A DNA stretch of 64,000 nt, taken from the NCBI RefSeq assembly GCF_023721835.1, contig NZ_JAMKFE010000005.1, forward strand, positions 62,001 through 126,000, written 5' to 3'. Shown piece by piece: positions 42,011 to 53,026 of the stretch. The notes under the pieces were generated by a model. That model made no database searches and was not told the DNA's origin. It saw only the letters and a list, made by a program, of their open reading frames with translations. Within the stretch, counting starts at the first letter, position 1, and every line of letters begins with the position of its first letter. This DNA comes from Caldimonas mangrovi. GTDB taxonomy: Bacteria; Pseudomonadota; Gammaproteobacteria; Burkholderiales; Burkholderiaceae_C. Made by a program: the position numbers and the translations under genes.

Positions 42011-42874
42011 ATGACTTCCGACGACTCCTCCCGCGTCGACCCGGCGCTGCTGGCGGGCAACCGCTGCACGGCGGCCGATTACGCCGCCCGGCATTTCGCC
42101 TGGTCGGTGCAAGACCGGGTCGGCACCATCACGCTGAATCGGCCCGAGCGCAAGAACCCGCTGACCTTCGACTCCTACGCCGAATTGCGCGATTTGTTCA
42201 GCAGGCTCAAGCATGCCGACGACGTCAAAGCGATCGTTGTCGCAGGTGCCGGCGACAACTTCTGCTCCGGCGGCGACGTGCACGAGATCATCGGCCCGCT
42301 GGTGCGGCTGAAGGCGCCCGAGCTGCTGATGTTCACGCGCATGACCGGCGACCTGGTGAAAGCCATGCGGCACTGCCCGCAGCCCGTCGTCGCGGCGATC
42401 GACGGGGTGTGCGCCGGTGCGGGGGCGATCATTGCAATGGCCTCGGACCTGCGCGTGGGCACCCTCCGCAGCAAGACGGCCTTCCTGTTCAACCGCGTGG
42501 GGCTGGCCGGCTGCGACATGGGCGCGTGCGCGATGCTGCCGCGCATCATCGGGCAGGGGCGAGCCAGCGAGTTGCTGTACACCGGTCGTTCGATGAGCGG
42601 CGACGAGGCGCAGCAGTGGGGGTTCTTCAACCGCGTGTGCGCGCCTGAAGCCGTGCTGCAGGACGCGCAGTCGTTGGCACGTGAGATCGCCAACGGCCCG
42701 ACTTTTGCGAACGGCATCACCAAGACGATGCTGCACCAGGAATGGGACATGGGGATCGACCAGGCCATCGAGGCGGAAGCCCAGGCGCAGGCGTTGTGCA
42801 TGCTGACCGAAGACTTCTCGCGGGCCTATCACGCCTTCGTAGAGAAGCGCCGACCCACGTTCGAGGGCAACTGA
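42011..42874 (+). CDS. Enoyl-CoA hydratase/isomerase of the operon
   Basis: 287 residues, crotonase fold. Oxyanion-hole segments are [12 protein letters not shown] and [20 protein letters not shown]; the region [25 protein letters not shown] holds the usual catalytic position. It probably hydrates or opens the ring of the dearomatised 2-aminobenzoyl-CoA product. ATG 42011 lies 2 bases after the marR stop, 10 bases behind AGAGG; TTG 42005 is less likely. Confidence 0.87.
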   Translation: MTSDDSSRVDPALLAGNRCTAADYAARHFAWSVQDRVGTITLNRPERKNPLTFDSYAELRDLFSRLKHADDVKAIVVAGAGDNFCSGGDVHEIIGPLVRLKAPELLMFTRMTGDLVKAMRHCPQPVVAAIDGVCAGAGAIIAMASDLRVGTLRSKTAFLFNRVGLAGCDMGACAMLPRIIGQGRASELLYTGRSMSGDEAQQWGFFNRVCAPEAVLQDAQSLAREIANGPTFANGITKTMLHQEWDMGIDQAIEAEAQAQALCMLTEDFSRAYHAFVEKRRPTFEGN

Positions 42875-42886
42875 ACGGAGCCGCGC

Positions 42887-44038
42887 ATGAGCAATACCCG
42901 CTACCTGGACTGGCCCTTCTTCGAGGAACGGCATCGCCGGCTCGCGCAGGAGCTCGACGCCTGGGCCGTGGACAACGTGCCGCAGGATCACGCTGAGGAC
43001 GTCGATGCCGCCTGCCGCGCGCTGGTGCGGGCGCTGGGACAAGGCGGCTGGTTGCGCCACGCGGTAGCCGACGAAGGTCGGGCCATCGACACTCGCGCGA
43101 TCTGCCTGATCCGCGAAACCCTGTCGCGCCATTCGGGCCTGGCCGACTTCGCCTTCGCGATGCAGGGGCTCGGCTCGGGGGCCATCAGCTTGCAGGGCAC
43201 GCCCGAGCAGCGCAGCGCCTGGCTGCCCAGGGTGGCGCGCGGCGACGCCATTTGCGCGTTTGCGCTGTCCGAGCCCGAAGCCGGCTCCGACGTCGCGGCG
43301 ATGCGCTGCACCGCGAAGGAGGAGGGCGGCTGCTGGGTGCTCGACGGCGAGAAGACCTGGATTTCCAACGGCGGCATTGCCGACCTCTACGTCGTCTTCG
43401 CGCGCAGCGGCGAGGCGCCCGGTGCGCGGGGCATCTCGGCCTTCATCGTCGAGGCCGGCACGCCGGGCTTCGAGATCGCCGAGCGCATCGCCGTGATCGC
43501 GCCGCACCCGCTGGCCCGCTTGCGCTTCGACGGCTGCCGCATCCCGGCGGCCAACCGCATCGGCCCGGCGGGCGAAGGCTTCAAGCTGGCGATGCGCACG
43601 CTCGACGTGTTCCGGACCTCGGTGGCCGCGGCCGCGCTCGGCTTCGCGCGGCGGGCGCTCGACGAGGCCTTGCAGCGTGCCACGACGCGCAAGATGTTCA
43701 ACCAGACGCTGTCCGACTTCCAGCTGACGCAGGCCAAGCTCGCGCAGATGGCGACCACGGTGGACAGCGCCGCGCTGCTGACGTATCGCGCTGCCTGGAT
43801 GCGCGACCAGGGCCGGGGTGTGACGCGCGAGGCGGCGATGGCGAAGATGGCCGCGACCGAAGGCGCGCAGCAGGTGATCGACGCGGCGGTGCAGATGTGG
43901 GGTGGGCTCGGGGTTGTCAGCGAACAGCCGGTCGAACGCCTGTACCGCGAGATTCGCGCCCTGCGCATCTACGAAGGCGCCACCGAAGTGCAGCAGCTCA
44001 TCATCGCGCGCGAGCTGCTGAAGGACGTCCGTTCCTGA
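42887..44038 (+). CDS. Acyl-CoA dehydrogenase of the operon
   Basis: 383 residues, classical length. [18 protein letters not shown] (FAD/substrate-binding), [14 protein letters not shown] and, at the C-terminus, [20 protein letters not shown] around the usual flavin-adjacent Glu. It should pass electrons to ETF, whose genes are at 4.0–5.7 kb. The substrate is probably a carboxylic CoA ester made from 2-aminobenzoyl-CoA. The start ATG 42887 follows GGAGCCGCGC. Confidence 0.88.
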   Translation: MSNTRYLDWPFFEERHRRLAQELDAWAVDNVPQDHAEDVDAACRALVRALGQGGWLRHAVADEGRAIDTRAICLIRETLSRHSGLADFAFAMQGLGSGAISLQGTPEQRSAWLPRVARGDAICAFALSEPEAGSDVAAMRCTAKEEGGCWVLDGEKTWISNGGIADLYVVFARSGEAPGARGISAFIVEAGTPGFEIAERIAVIAPHPLARLRFDGCRIPAANRIGPAGEGFKLAMRTLDVFRTSVAAAALGFARRALDEALQRATTRKMFNQTLSDFQLTQAKLAQMATTVDSAALLTYRAAWMRDQGRGVTREAAMAKMAATEGAQQVIDAAVQMWGGLGVVSEQPVERLYREIRALRIYEGATEVQQLIIARELLKDVRS

Positions 44039-44053
44039 ACAGGAGAGACCGCG

Positions 44054-45691
44054 ATGCAACCGTACACCGCCCATCTCGACACCTTTGCGCGCGACCACTT
44101 GCCGCCCCCGGAACTGCAGCCCGAGTTCCTGTTCACGCTGCCCGAGTTGCAGTTTCCGCCCCGCATGAACTGCGCTGGCGACCTGCTGGATCGCTGGGTC
44201 GCCTCCGGCCAGGGGGATCGGCTGTGCCTGCAGGCACCGGGCGGTGTGCGCTGGACCTACGCAGACCTGCAGGACAAGGCCAACCGGATCGCCCATGTGC
44301 TGGTGCACGACATGCACCTGGTGCCGGGCAATCGCGTGCTGCTGCGCGCGCCCAACAATCCGATGCTCGCGGCTTGCTGGTTCGCGGTCATGAAGGTCGG
44401 CGGCATCGCCGTCGCAACGATGCCGCTGCTGCGCGCGAAGGAGCTGAAGCAGGTCATCGACAAGGCCGAGGTCAGCCATGCGCTGTGCGATCACGTCCTG
44501 GCCGATGAACTGCGCACCGCGCAGGGGCAATGCCCGGCGCTGCGGCACGTGCGGCACTTCCATGACGACTCCGCCGACGGTCTCGAGGCCGCGATGGCGC
44601 GCCACCCGGCGTGGTTCGACAACGTCGAGACCGCGGCGGACGACACGTGCATCATCGCTTTCACGTCGGGCACCACCGGCCAGCCCAAAGGCACGATGCA
44701 TTTCCACCGGGACGTGATGGCGACCTGCGCGTGCTGGCCACCACATGTGCTGAAGGCCGCACCGGACGACGTTTTCATCGGCAGCCCGCCGCTGGCCTTC
44801 ACCTTCGGCCTCGGCGGCTTGCTGCTGTTTCCGATGAGCATCGGCGCTTCGACCGTGCTGCTGGAGAAGGCCTCGCCGCCGGTGCTGCTGCAAGCGATCC
44901 GCGAGTTCGGTGCGACGGTGCTGTTCACCGCGCCGACGTCGTACCGCGCCATGGCACCCGAGGCACAGCGCCTGCGCCTCGCAGCGCCGCACGGCGGCAC
45001 GCTGCGCAAATGCGTGTCCGCCGGCGAAGCCTTGCCGGCGGCGACGCGCACGCTGTGGGCCGAAGCCACCGGCATCGAGATGATCGACGGCATCGGTGCG
45101 ACCGAGATGCTGCACATCTTTATCTCGGCCGACGAGGAGCATGCGCTGCCGGGTGCCACCGGCACCGTCGTGCCGGGCTACCAGGCTTGCGTGATGGACG
45201 ACAACGGCCAGCCGGTGCCCGCCGGCGTGATCGGCAAGCTCGCCGTCAAGGGGCCGACCGGCTGCCGCTACCTGGCAGACGAGCGCCAACGCCAGTACGT
45301 GAAGGACGGCTGGAACTACACCGGCGACGCCTATGTGCTGGATGCGGAGGGCTATTTCCACTACCAGTCGCGTACCGACGACATGATCGTCTCGGCCGGC
45401 TACAACATCGCCGCGCCGGAGGTCGAGGACGCGCTGTTGTTGCACCCGGCAGTGGCGGAATGCGCGGTGATCGGCGTGCCCGACGACGAGCGCGGCCAGA
45501 TCGTCAAGGCTTTTGTCGTTCTGCGCGATCAGCGCATCCCGGATGCGGAACTGGTGCAGGAGCTGCAAGCCTTCGTCAAGCGCAGCATCGCGCCGTACAA
45601 GTACCCGCGCGCGATCGAGTTCCGCGATGTCCTGCCGCGCACCGAAACCGGCAAGCTGCAGCGCTTCAAGTTGAAGGCCGCTTTGGTGTGA
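44054..45691 (+). CDS. abmG: 2-aminobenzoate–CoA ligase (benzoate-CoA ligase family)
   Basis: 545 residues, ANL adenylating enzyme. The ATP-binding motif is FTSGTTGQPKG (203–213), the A5 region is IDGIGATEMLHIFIS, A7 is YTGDAYVLDAEGYFHYQSRTDD and the catalytic lysine is in RTETGKLQRFKLK. IGATEM is typical of benzoate-type CoA ligases. It activates the aromatic acid at the expense of ATP, giving the CoA ester used by the monooxygenase/reductase. Benzoate or salicylate is an alternative substrate; operon context favours 2-aminobenzoate. Confidence 0.87.
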   Translation: MQPYTAHLDTFARDHLPPPELQPEFLFTLPELQFPPRMNCAGDLLDRWVASGQGDRLCLQAPGGVRWTYADLQDKANRIAHVLVHDMHLVPGNRVLLRAPNNPMLAACWFAVMKVGGIAVATMPLLRAKELKQVIDKAEVSHALCDHVLADELRTAQGQCPALRHVRHFHDDSADGLEAAMARHPAWFDNVETAADDTCIIAFTSGTTGQPKGTMHFHRDVMATCACWPPHVLKAAPDDVFIGSPPLAFTFGLGGLLLFPMSIGASTVLLEKASPPVLLQAIREFGATVLFTAPTSYRAMAPEAQRLRLAAPHGGTLRKCVSAGEALPAATRTLWAEATGIEMIDGIGATEMLHIFISADEEHALPGATGTVVPGYQACVMDDNGQPVPAGVIGKLAVKGPTGCRYLADERQRQYVKDGWNYTGDAYVLDAEGYFHYQSRTDDMIVSAGYNIAAPEVEDALLLHPAVAECAVIGVPDDERGQIVKAFVVLRDQRIPDAELVQELQAFVKRSIAPYKYPRAIEFRDVLPRTETGKLQRFKLKAALV

Positions 45692-45761
45692 ACCCGGTCA
45701 TCGGGTGACCGCAACTTCGTGCATGCTTGCGCCTTTCGTTCAGCCACCAAGGAGACTCTCG

Positions 45762-46937
45762 ATGTTCGTGCCTCTGCGTCGTCTCGCAATGACCCTCGCC
45801 GCCGCCACAGCCGTGGCCGGTGCCCACGCGGCCGACAACGTGAAGATCGGCTTCCTCAGTACGCTGTCGGGGCCTGGCGCCGGCTTGGGGATCGACATAC
45901 GCGATGGCTTCAACCTGGCGCTCAAGCACACCGGCGGCAAGCTTGGCGGCCTGCCGGCCGAGGTGATCGTCGCCGACGACCAGCAGAGCCCGGACGCGGC
46001 GAGGCAGACCACCGAGCGCCTGCTCAAGCGCGACAAGGTCGATTTCATGACCGGCGTGGTGTTCTCGAACGTGATGCTTGCCGTCGGCCAGCCCATCTTC
46101 GCGTCGAAGACGTTCTATGTCAGCGCCAATGCCGGGCCCTCGCAATACGCCGGCGAGCAGTGCAACCCGTACTTCTTCAACGTCGCGTGGCAGAACGACA
46201 ACCTGCATGAAGCGGTCGGCAAGACGGTGGCCGACAAGGGCTTCAAGAAGGTGGCGCTGCTGGCGCCCAACTACCCCGCCGGCAAGGACGCCCTGACCGG
46301 GTTCAAGCGCTATTACAAGGGCGAGGTGGTGCAGGAGATCTACACCCGGCTGGGCCAGCTCGACTACGCGCCGGAACTGGCGCAGGTGAGGGCCTCGCAG
46401 CCGGACGCCATGTACATCTTCCTGCCCGGCGGCATGGGCATCAACTTCATCAAGCAGTTCGTCGCTTCGGGTCTCTCGAAGGACGTGACCTTGTTCGGGC
46501 CCGGCTTCTCGGCCGACGAGGACGTGATCCGCGCAGTGGGCGAGCCGATGCTCGGCATGTTCAACACATCGCAATGGGCGCATGACATGGACAACGCCCA
46601 AAACAAGCGCTTCGTCGCCGATTTCCAGAAAGAGTACGGTCGGCTGCCGTCGCTGTATGCCTCGCAGGGCTACGACGCGGCGATGCTCATCGATGCCGCC
46701 GTGCGCGCCGTCAAAGGCAAGATCGAGGACAAGGAAGCCGTGCGCCGCGCCTTGAAAGCCGCCAACTTCAAGTCGGTGCGCGGAGCCTTCAAGTTCAATA
46801 CCAACCATTACCCGGTGCAGGACTACTACCTGCGCGTCGTCTCCAAGGACGGGCAAGGCCGCGTCACCAACCGCACGCTGGGCACGGTGTTCAAGAACCA
46901 CGCCGACGCCTATGTCGGCGCCTGCAAAATGCAGTGA
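45762..46937 (+). CDS. ABC transporter substrate-binding protein, branched-chain/aromatic acid type
   Basis: 391 residues. A signal peptide ends near AGAHA|ADNVKIGF, followed by a LivJ/LivK-type periplasmic binding protein (type 1 fold): GFLSTLSGPGAGLGIDIRDGFNLALKHTGGKLGG, DDQQSPDAARQTTERLL and SQGYDAAMLIDAAVRAVKG. ATG 45762 lies behind AAGGAGA. It begins a five-gene importer set inside the operon, so the ligand is probably 2-aminobenzoate itself. Confidence 0.9.
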   Translation: MFVPLRRLAMTLAAATAVAGAHAADNVKIGFLSTLSGPGAGLGIDIRDGFNLALKHTGGKLGGLPAEVIVADDQQSPDAARQTTERLLKRDKVDFMTGVVFSNVMLAVGQPIFASKTFYVSANAGPSQYAGEQCNPYFFNVAWQNDNLHEAVGKTVADKGFKKVALLAPNYPAGKDALTGFKRYYKGEVVQEIYTRLGQLDYAPELAQVRASQPDAMYIFLPGGMGINFIKQFVASGLSKDVTLFGPGFSADEDVIRAVGEPMLGMFNTSQWAHDMDNAQNKRFVADFQKEYGRLPSLYASQGYDAAMLIDAAVRAVKGKIEDKEAVRRALKAANFKSVRGAFKFNTNHYPVQDYYLRVVSKDGQGRVTNRTLGTVFKNHADAYVGACKMQ

Positions 46938-46949
46938 GCGGCGCGCGAG

Positions 46950-47870
46950 ATGTCGGTCACCCTCGTCCTCGAACAGGCCCTCAATGGGCTGCAGTTCGGC
47001 CTGATGCTGTTCCTGCTCGCCGCGGGCCTGACACTCGTGTTCGGCATCATGGACATGATCAATCTCGCGCACGGCTCGCTCTACATGGTGGGAGCCTACC
47101 TCACCGCGGCGGCGGCGCAGGCGTCGGGCTCGTTCCTGGTCGGGATCGGTGCCGGCATGGTCGGCACCGCGTTGTTCGGCATCGCACTGGAGATGAGCGT
47201 TCTGCGTCGCTTGTACCAGCGCGACCACCTGGCCCAGGTGCTCGGCACGTTCGCCATCCTGCTGATGTGCAACGAGGGCGTGCGCATGATATGGGGGGCG
47301 CAGCCCATCTTGCTGAACCCGCCCGCGGCGCTGGCCGGCCCGGTCGAGCTGTGGCCGGGCTTCTACTACCCGGCCTTTCGTCTGCTGATCATCGGCGTCG
47401 GGCTGGCGGTGGCAGCTCTGCTGTACGTGCTGGTCGCCCGCACGCGTGTGGGCATGCAGGTGAGGGCAGGGGCGTCGAACCGCGAGATGGCGCTGGCGAT
47501 GGGTTCGGACATCCGCCGGCTGTTCACACTGGTGTTCGGCTTCGGCGCGGCGCTGTGCGCCGTGGCGGGCGGCTTGCTCGGGCCGCTGGTCGCAGTGCAG
47601 GTCGGCATGGGCGAGAACATCCTCATCCTTGCCTTCGTCGTCATCGTGATCGGCGGCATCGGCTCGATCCGTGGTGCATTGATGGGTTCGCTGCTGGTCG
47701 GCATGGTCGACACGGTGGGCCGCACCTTCGTGCCGGTGGCGCTCGGCGGTTTGCTGGGGCCCTCGGCCGCGTCCGGTGCCGGGCCGGCGCTTGCGTCCAT
47801 CCTCATCTACGTGCTGATGGCGGTGGTGCTGTTCTGGAAGCCGCAGGGCCTGTTCCCTGCACGGGGTTGA
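46950..47870 (+). CDS. ABC transporter permease, LivH-like
   Basis: 306 residues with about eight membrane segments. The LivH signature regions are LNGLQFGLMLFLLAAGLTLVFGIMDMINLAHGSLYMVGAY and, near the C-terminus, VIGGIGSIRGALMGSLLVGMVD. It pairs with the LivM-like permease that follows 7 bp later. Confidence 0.92.
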   Translation: MSVTLVLEQALNGLQFGLMLFLLAAGLTLVFGIMDMINLAHGSLYMVGAYLTAAAAQASGSFLVGIGAGMVGTALFGIALEMSVLRRLYQRDHLAQVLGTFAILLMCNEGVRMIWGAQPILLNPPAALAGPVELWPGFYYPAFRLLIIGVGLAVAALLYVLVARTRVGMQVRAGASNREMALAMGSDIRRLFTLVFGFGAALCAVAGGLLGPLVAVQVGMGENILILAFVVIVIGGIGSIRGALMGSLLVGMVDTVGRTFVPVALGGLLGPSAASGAGPALASILIYVLMAVVLFWKPQGLFPARG

Positions 47871-47877
47871 TGCGACG

Positions 47878-48891
47878 ATGGATGCCGTGACTTCGATTTC
47901 TTCCGGCGAGCCTGTGGCCACAGCGGCGCCCGCGTTCCGGCGCGGCGTGCTCGACCACGCGCTCCACCTGCGCTGGGGACTGGTGCTGCTCGCGTTGCTG
48001 GTGGTCTTTCCGATCGCTGCGCAAGCGCTGGACGAGAGCTTCTACATCAGCCTCGCCAGCCGTATCCTGATCTTCGCGCTGGCCGCGACCAGCCTGAACC
48101 TGATCCTCGGCTTCGGCGGGCTGGTGAGCTTCGGGCACGCCGCGTTCCTGGGCATCGGCGGCTATGCGGTCGGCATCCTGATGCAGTCGGGCATTGCGTC
48201 CGCCTGGATCTCGTGGCCGGCGGCGGTGATGGCCGCGGCGGCGTTCTCCTTCGTCATCGGCGCGATCAGCCTGCGCACGCGCGGCGTGTACTTCATCATG
48301 ATCACGCTCGCCTTTGCGCAGATGCTCTACTACGTGATGATCTCGCTGCGCGACTACGGCGGCGAGGACGGGCTCTCGCTGCCGGCGCGTTCGACGGTGG
48401 GCGCCGGCATCGACCTCGGCGACGACACCACCTTCTACTACGTCGTGCTGGGCCTTTTCGTCGTGGTCTTCGTCGCCATCCAGCGGCTGCTGAATGCACG
48501 TTTCGGCCAGGTGCTGCAGGCGGCACGAGAGAACGAGACGCGCATGGCCGCGATCGGCTTCCCGGTGTATCGATACCGGCTGGCCGCCTTCACGCTGGCG
48601 GGCGCGCTCGCCGGCCTGGCGGGAGCGTTGGCCGCCAACCAGAGCGGCATCGTCAGCCCGGCGCTGATGCACTGGAGCCAGTCCGGCCAGCTGATGGTGA
48701 TGGTGATCCTGGGCGGAGTGGGGCATTTGTACGGCGGTTTCGTCGGCGCACTGGTGCTGCTGCTGCTCGAGGAGATCGCCGTCGGCTACACGATCCATTG
48801 GCAGTTCGGTGTCGGTGCCGTGCTGCTGCTGGTGGTGCTTGTCGCGCCGCAGGGCGTGGTCGGCCTGCTGCGCCGTCGGAGCCGGTCATGA
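47878..48891 (+). CDS. ABC transporter permease, LivM-like
   Basis: 337 residues, about nine to ten membrane segments. Typical LivM phrases are SLNLILGFGGLVSFGHAAFLGIGGYA, RTRGVYFIMITLAFAQMLYY and GVGHLYGGFVGALVLLLLEE. Its stop overlaps the start of the next ATPase gene (ATGA). Confidence 0.92.
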   Translation: MDAVTSISSGEPVATAAPAFRRGVLDHALHLRWGLVLLALLVVFPIAAQALDESFYISLASRILIFALAATSLNLILGFGGLVSFGHAAFLGIGGYAVGILMQSGIASAWISWPAAVMAAAAFSFVIGAISLRTRGVYFIMITLAFAQMLYYVMISLRDYGGEDGLSLPARSTVGAGIDLGDDTTFYYVVLGLFVVVFVAIQRLLNARFGQVLQAARENETRMAAIGFPVYRYRLAAFTLAGALAGLAGALAANQSGIVSPALMHWSQSGQLMVMVILGGVGHLYGGFVGALVLLLLEEIAVGYTIHWQFGVGAVLLLVVLVAPQGVVGLLRRRSRS

Positions 48892-49652
48892 GCGCCGCGA
48901 CACCGCTGCTGCTGATCGACGGCGTGGTCAAGCGCTTTGGCGGGCTGGTCGCCACCGACCACGCGCGCGTCGAGGTGCTGCCCGGCGAGGTGCATGCCTT
49001 GATCGGGCCCAACGGCGCAGGCAAGACGACCTTGATCCACCAGATCTCCGGGGCGCTGGCGCCCGATGGCGGACGCATCGTGTTCGGTGGGGTCGACGTC
49101 ACGCGCCTGCCGATGCATGAGCGCGTACTGCGTGGACTCGCACGCTCCTACCAGATCACCAGCATCTTCAAGCGCCTGAGCGTGCTGGACAACCTGGCGC
49201 TGGCGGTGCAGGCGCGCAGTGGCAGCAGCTTTTCGTTCTGGCGGCCGGTGCGCGGCGAACGCGCCCGCCATGACGAGGCTGCGGCAGTCGGCGCGCGCAT
49301 CGGCCTGGGCCATCGGCTCGACGCGCTGGCCGGGACGCTGGCTCACGGCGAGCAGCGCCAGCTCGAGGTGGGGCTGGCATTGGCGACGCGGCCGCAGCTG
49401 ATGTTGCTCGACGAACCGATGGCAGGCATGGGGCCGGACGAGTCGGCACGCATGGTCCAGTTGCTGCGGGGGCTGCGGGACGAGGTGACCTTGCTGCTCG
49501 TCGAACACGACATGGATGCCGTGTTCAAGCTGGCAGACCGGATCTCCACGCTCGTGGCGGGGCGGGTGATCGCCACCGGGGCGGTGGAAGAGATACGCGC
49601 TCATCCCGAGGTGAGGAGGGCCTATCTGGGCGACGAGGAGGCGCTCCCATGA
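48888..49652 (+). CDS. ABC transporter ATPase, LivG-like
   Basis: 254 residues. Walker A GPNGAGKTT, Q loop SYQITSIFKRLSVLDNL, LSGGQ replaced by LAHGEQRQLEVG (as often in LivG), Walker B LMLLDEPMAGMGPDE and the switch His in LLVEHDMD. The LAHGE substitution is a normal feature of this subfamily. Confidence 0.93.
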   Translation: MSAATPLLLIDGVVKRFGGLVATDHARVEVLPGEVHALIGPNGAGKTTLIHQISGALAPDGGRIVFGGVDVTRLPMHERVLRGLARSYQITSIFKRLSVLDNLALAVQARSGSSFSFWRPVRGERARHDEAAAVGARIGLGHRLDALAGTLAHGEQRQLEVGLALATRPQLMLLDEPMAGMGPDESARMVQLLRGLRDEVTLLLVEHDMDAVFKLADRISTLVAGRVIATGAVEEIRAHPEVRRAYLGDEEALP

Positions 49653-50359
49653 CGCCCCTGCTCGAGGTCCGCGGCCTCCAAACCTCCTATGGCCCCAGCC
49701 AGGTCCTGTTCGACATCGACTTTGCGGTCAACGATCGCGAAGTCGCGACGCTCCTCGGCCGCAACGGCATGGGCAAGACCACCACCATCCGGTCCATTCT
49801 CGGCCTCACACCGCCGAAGGCCGGCACCGTCCGCTTCCTCGGCGAGCGCATCGACCATCTGCCGCCCGACCGCATCGCCCGCATGGGCCTCGCGCTGGTG
49901 CCCGAAGGCCGGCAGATCTTCCCCAATCTCTCGGTGGAAGAGAACCTGAAAGCCTTTGCCGCCAACCGCGCCAAGGCGAACGAGCCCTGGAGCCTCGATC
50001 GCGTCTACGGCCTGTTCCCGCGCTTGCAGGAGCGCCGCAACAACATGGGCCATCAGTTGTCCGGCGGTGAGCAGCAGATGCTCGCCATCGGCCGCGCGCT
50101 GATGACCAACCCGCACCTGCTGATCCTCGACGAAGCCACCGAAGGCCTCGCACCGTTGATCCGAGAGGAGATCTGGCGCTGTCTCGCGACGCTGCGCGAG
50201 CAGGGCCAGGCCATCCTGGTGATCGACAAGTACGTCAAGCGCCTCGTGCGGCTGGCCGAGCGCCACACCATCATCGAGCGCGGGCGTGTGGTCTGGGAGG
50301 GCGATTCGCAGCATCTCGCAGCCGACGAAGGGCTGTGGGTGCGCTACATCGGCGTATGA
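49649..50359 (+). CDS. ABC transporter ATPase, LivF-like
   Basis: 236 residues. Walker A GRNGMGKTTT, signature LSGGEQQMLAIGRALM, Walker B LLILDEATEGLAP; the position of the switch His holds Lys/Tyr (ILVIDKYVKRL), an unusual replacement. It overlaps the LivG-like stop by 4 bases. Together the two ATPases drive import of the aromatic acid. Confidence 0.92.
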   Translation: MTPLLEVRGLQTSYGPSQVLFDIDFAVNDREVATLLGRNGMGKTTTIRSILGLTPPKAGTVRFLGERIDHLPPDRIARMGLALVPEGRQIFPNLSVEENLKAFAANRAKANEPWSLDRVYGLFPRLQERRNNMGHQLSGGEQQMLAIGRALMTNPHLLILDEATEGLAPLIREEIWRCLATLREQGQAILVIDKYVKRLVRLAERHTIIERGRVVWEGDSQHLAADEGLWVRYIGV

Positions 50360-50369
50360 GCGAACAGCC

Positions 50370-50828
50370 ATGACCGCTGCCACCCGACACCCCTTCGAAC
50401 GCGAACTGATGATCCGCTTCTCGCACTGCGACCCGGCGGGGATCGTGTTCTTCCCGCAATACCTGGTGATGCTCAACAATCTCGTCGAGGACTGGTTCAC
50501 CGAAGGTCTCGGGATCGCCTACGCCGGCCTGCTCGGTCCGCGCCGCATCGGCCTGCCGACCGTGAGCCTGAGCTGCGAGTTCACGGCCCCCAGTCGCATG
50601 GGCGAAACCGTGGCGCTGGGCCTGACGATCGAGCGCATCGGCGGCGCCTCGATCACGCTGCAACTCGGCTGCCGTCTCGGCGACCAGGCACGCATGAGCG
50701 CGCGCCAGGTGCTCGTCGCCACCTCGCTCGAAACCCACCGGGCGATCCCGCTGCCAGATGACGTGCGCACGGCGCTGGAACATTTCCGCCGCATGCACCC
50801 CACCGAGAATTCCGGAGACCCCCGATGA
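50370..50828 (+). CDS. Acyl-CoA thioesterase, 4-hydroxybenzoyl-CoA thioesterase family
   Basis: 152 residues, hot-dog fold. The active-site loop HCDPAGIVFFPQYLVMLNNLVEDWF has the Asp used as nucleophile or base in the 4-HBA-CoA thioesterase class. It probably frees CoA from stalled aromatic CoA esters, an overflow role; this is inference. ATG 50370 (MTAATRHPFE) follows the LivF-like stop by 10 bases. Confidence 0.87.
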   Translation: MTAATRHPFERELMIRFSHCDPAGIVFFPQYLVMLNNLVEDWFTEGLGIAYAGLLGPRRIGLPTVSLSCEFTAPSRMGETVALGLTIERIGGASITLQLGCRLGDQARMSARQVLVATSLETHRAIPLPDDVRTALEHFRRMHPTENSGDPR

Positions 50829-51226
50829 CGAAAGTTCTGCTTCCCCCCGGCTGGCCGCGCCCGCGCGGCTATTCGAACGGCGTGATGGCCCGTGGCCAGA
50901 TGGTCTTCGTCGCCGGCATGGTGGGCTGGGACGCCGAAGGCGTGTTCCACACCGATGAAATGGCCGGCCAGGCGCGTCAGGCTTTGCACAATGTCGTCGC
51001 CGTGCTCGAAGAAGCGGGCGCCAGGCCGGAGCACATCGTGCGCATGACCTGGTACGTCACCGACAAGCGCGAGTACCTGGCTCAGAACAAGGAGATCGGT
51101 GCGGCGTTTCGCGAGCTGATCGGCAGCTACAACGCGGCGATGACGGCGGTCGAAGTTTCCGCCCTGATCGAGGACCGCGCGAAGGTCGAGATCGAGGTGA
51201 CGGCGGTGATTCCCGACGGACCATGA
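50825..51226 (+). CDS. RidA-family (YjgF/YER057c) enamine/imine deaminase
   Basis: 133 residues. PRGYSNGVMARGQMVFVAGMVGWD is the substrate pocket wall and ALIEDRAKVEIEVTAVI the C-terminal strand. The usual RidA arginine is not clearly seen in R-P-x-A-R form (GARPEHIVRMTWYVTDK is the corresponding loop), so it may be a RidA-like subfamily. It overlaps the thioesterase gene by 4 bases and ends the operon. In this pathway an enamine must lose ammonia, so it may speed that step. Confidence 0.85.
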   Translation: MTKVLLPPGWPRPRGYSNGVMARGQMVFVAGMVGWDAEGVFHTDEMAGQARQALHNVVAVLEEAGARPEHIVRMTWYVTDKREYLAQNKEIGAAFRELIGSYNAAMTAVEVSALIEDRAKVEIEVTAVIPDGP

Positions 51227-51249
51227 AAACGGCCGCCCGCAGGCGGCCG
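51226..51249 (-). terminator. Intrinsic terminator downstream of adk
   Basis: CGGCCGCC (51230–51237) pairs with GGCGGCCG (51242–51249) around a 4-base loop. On the minus strand it is followed by TTTT. It probably also stops the opposite transcript. Confidence 0.7.
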
Positions 51250-51275
51250 AGGCGCGAGCAGGGCGCAGCAGCGAT

Positions 51276-52998
<1,723 letters not shown>

Positions 52999-53026
52999 CG
53001 GTGTCCTCATCAGGAGAGCGCGGCGC

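Noticed and set aside
41723-45568. Open frame of 1281 codons on the minus strand
   Set aside because: It runs antisense to several well-recognised genes and has no recognisable domain. It is an effect of high GC content in third codon positions; similar shadows at 8437–10281 and 60346–62259 were also left out.
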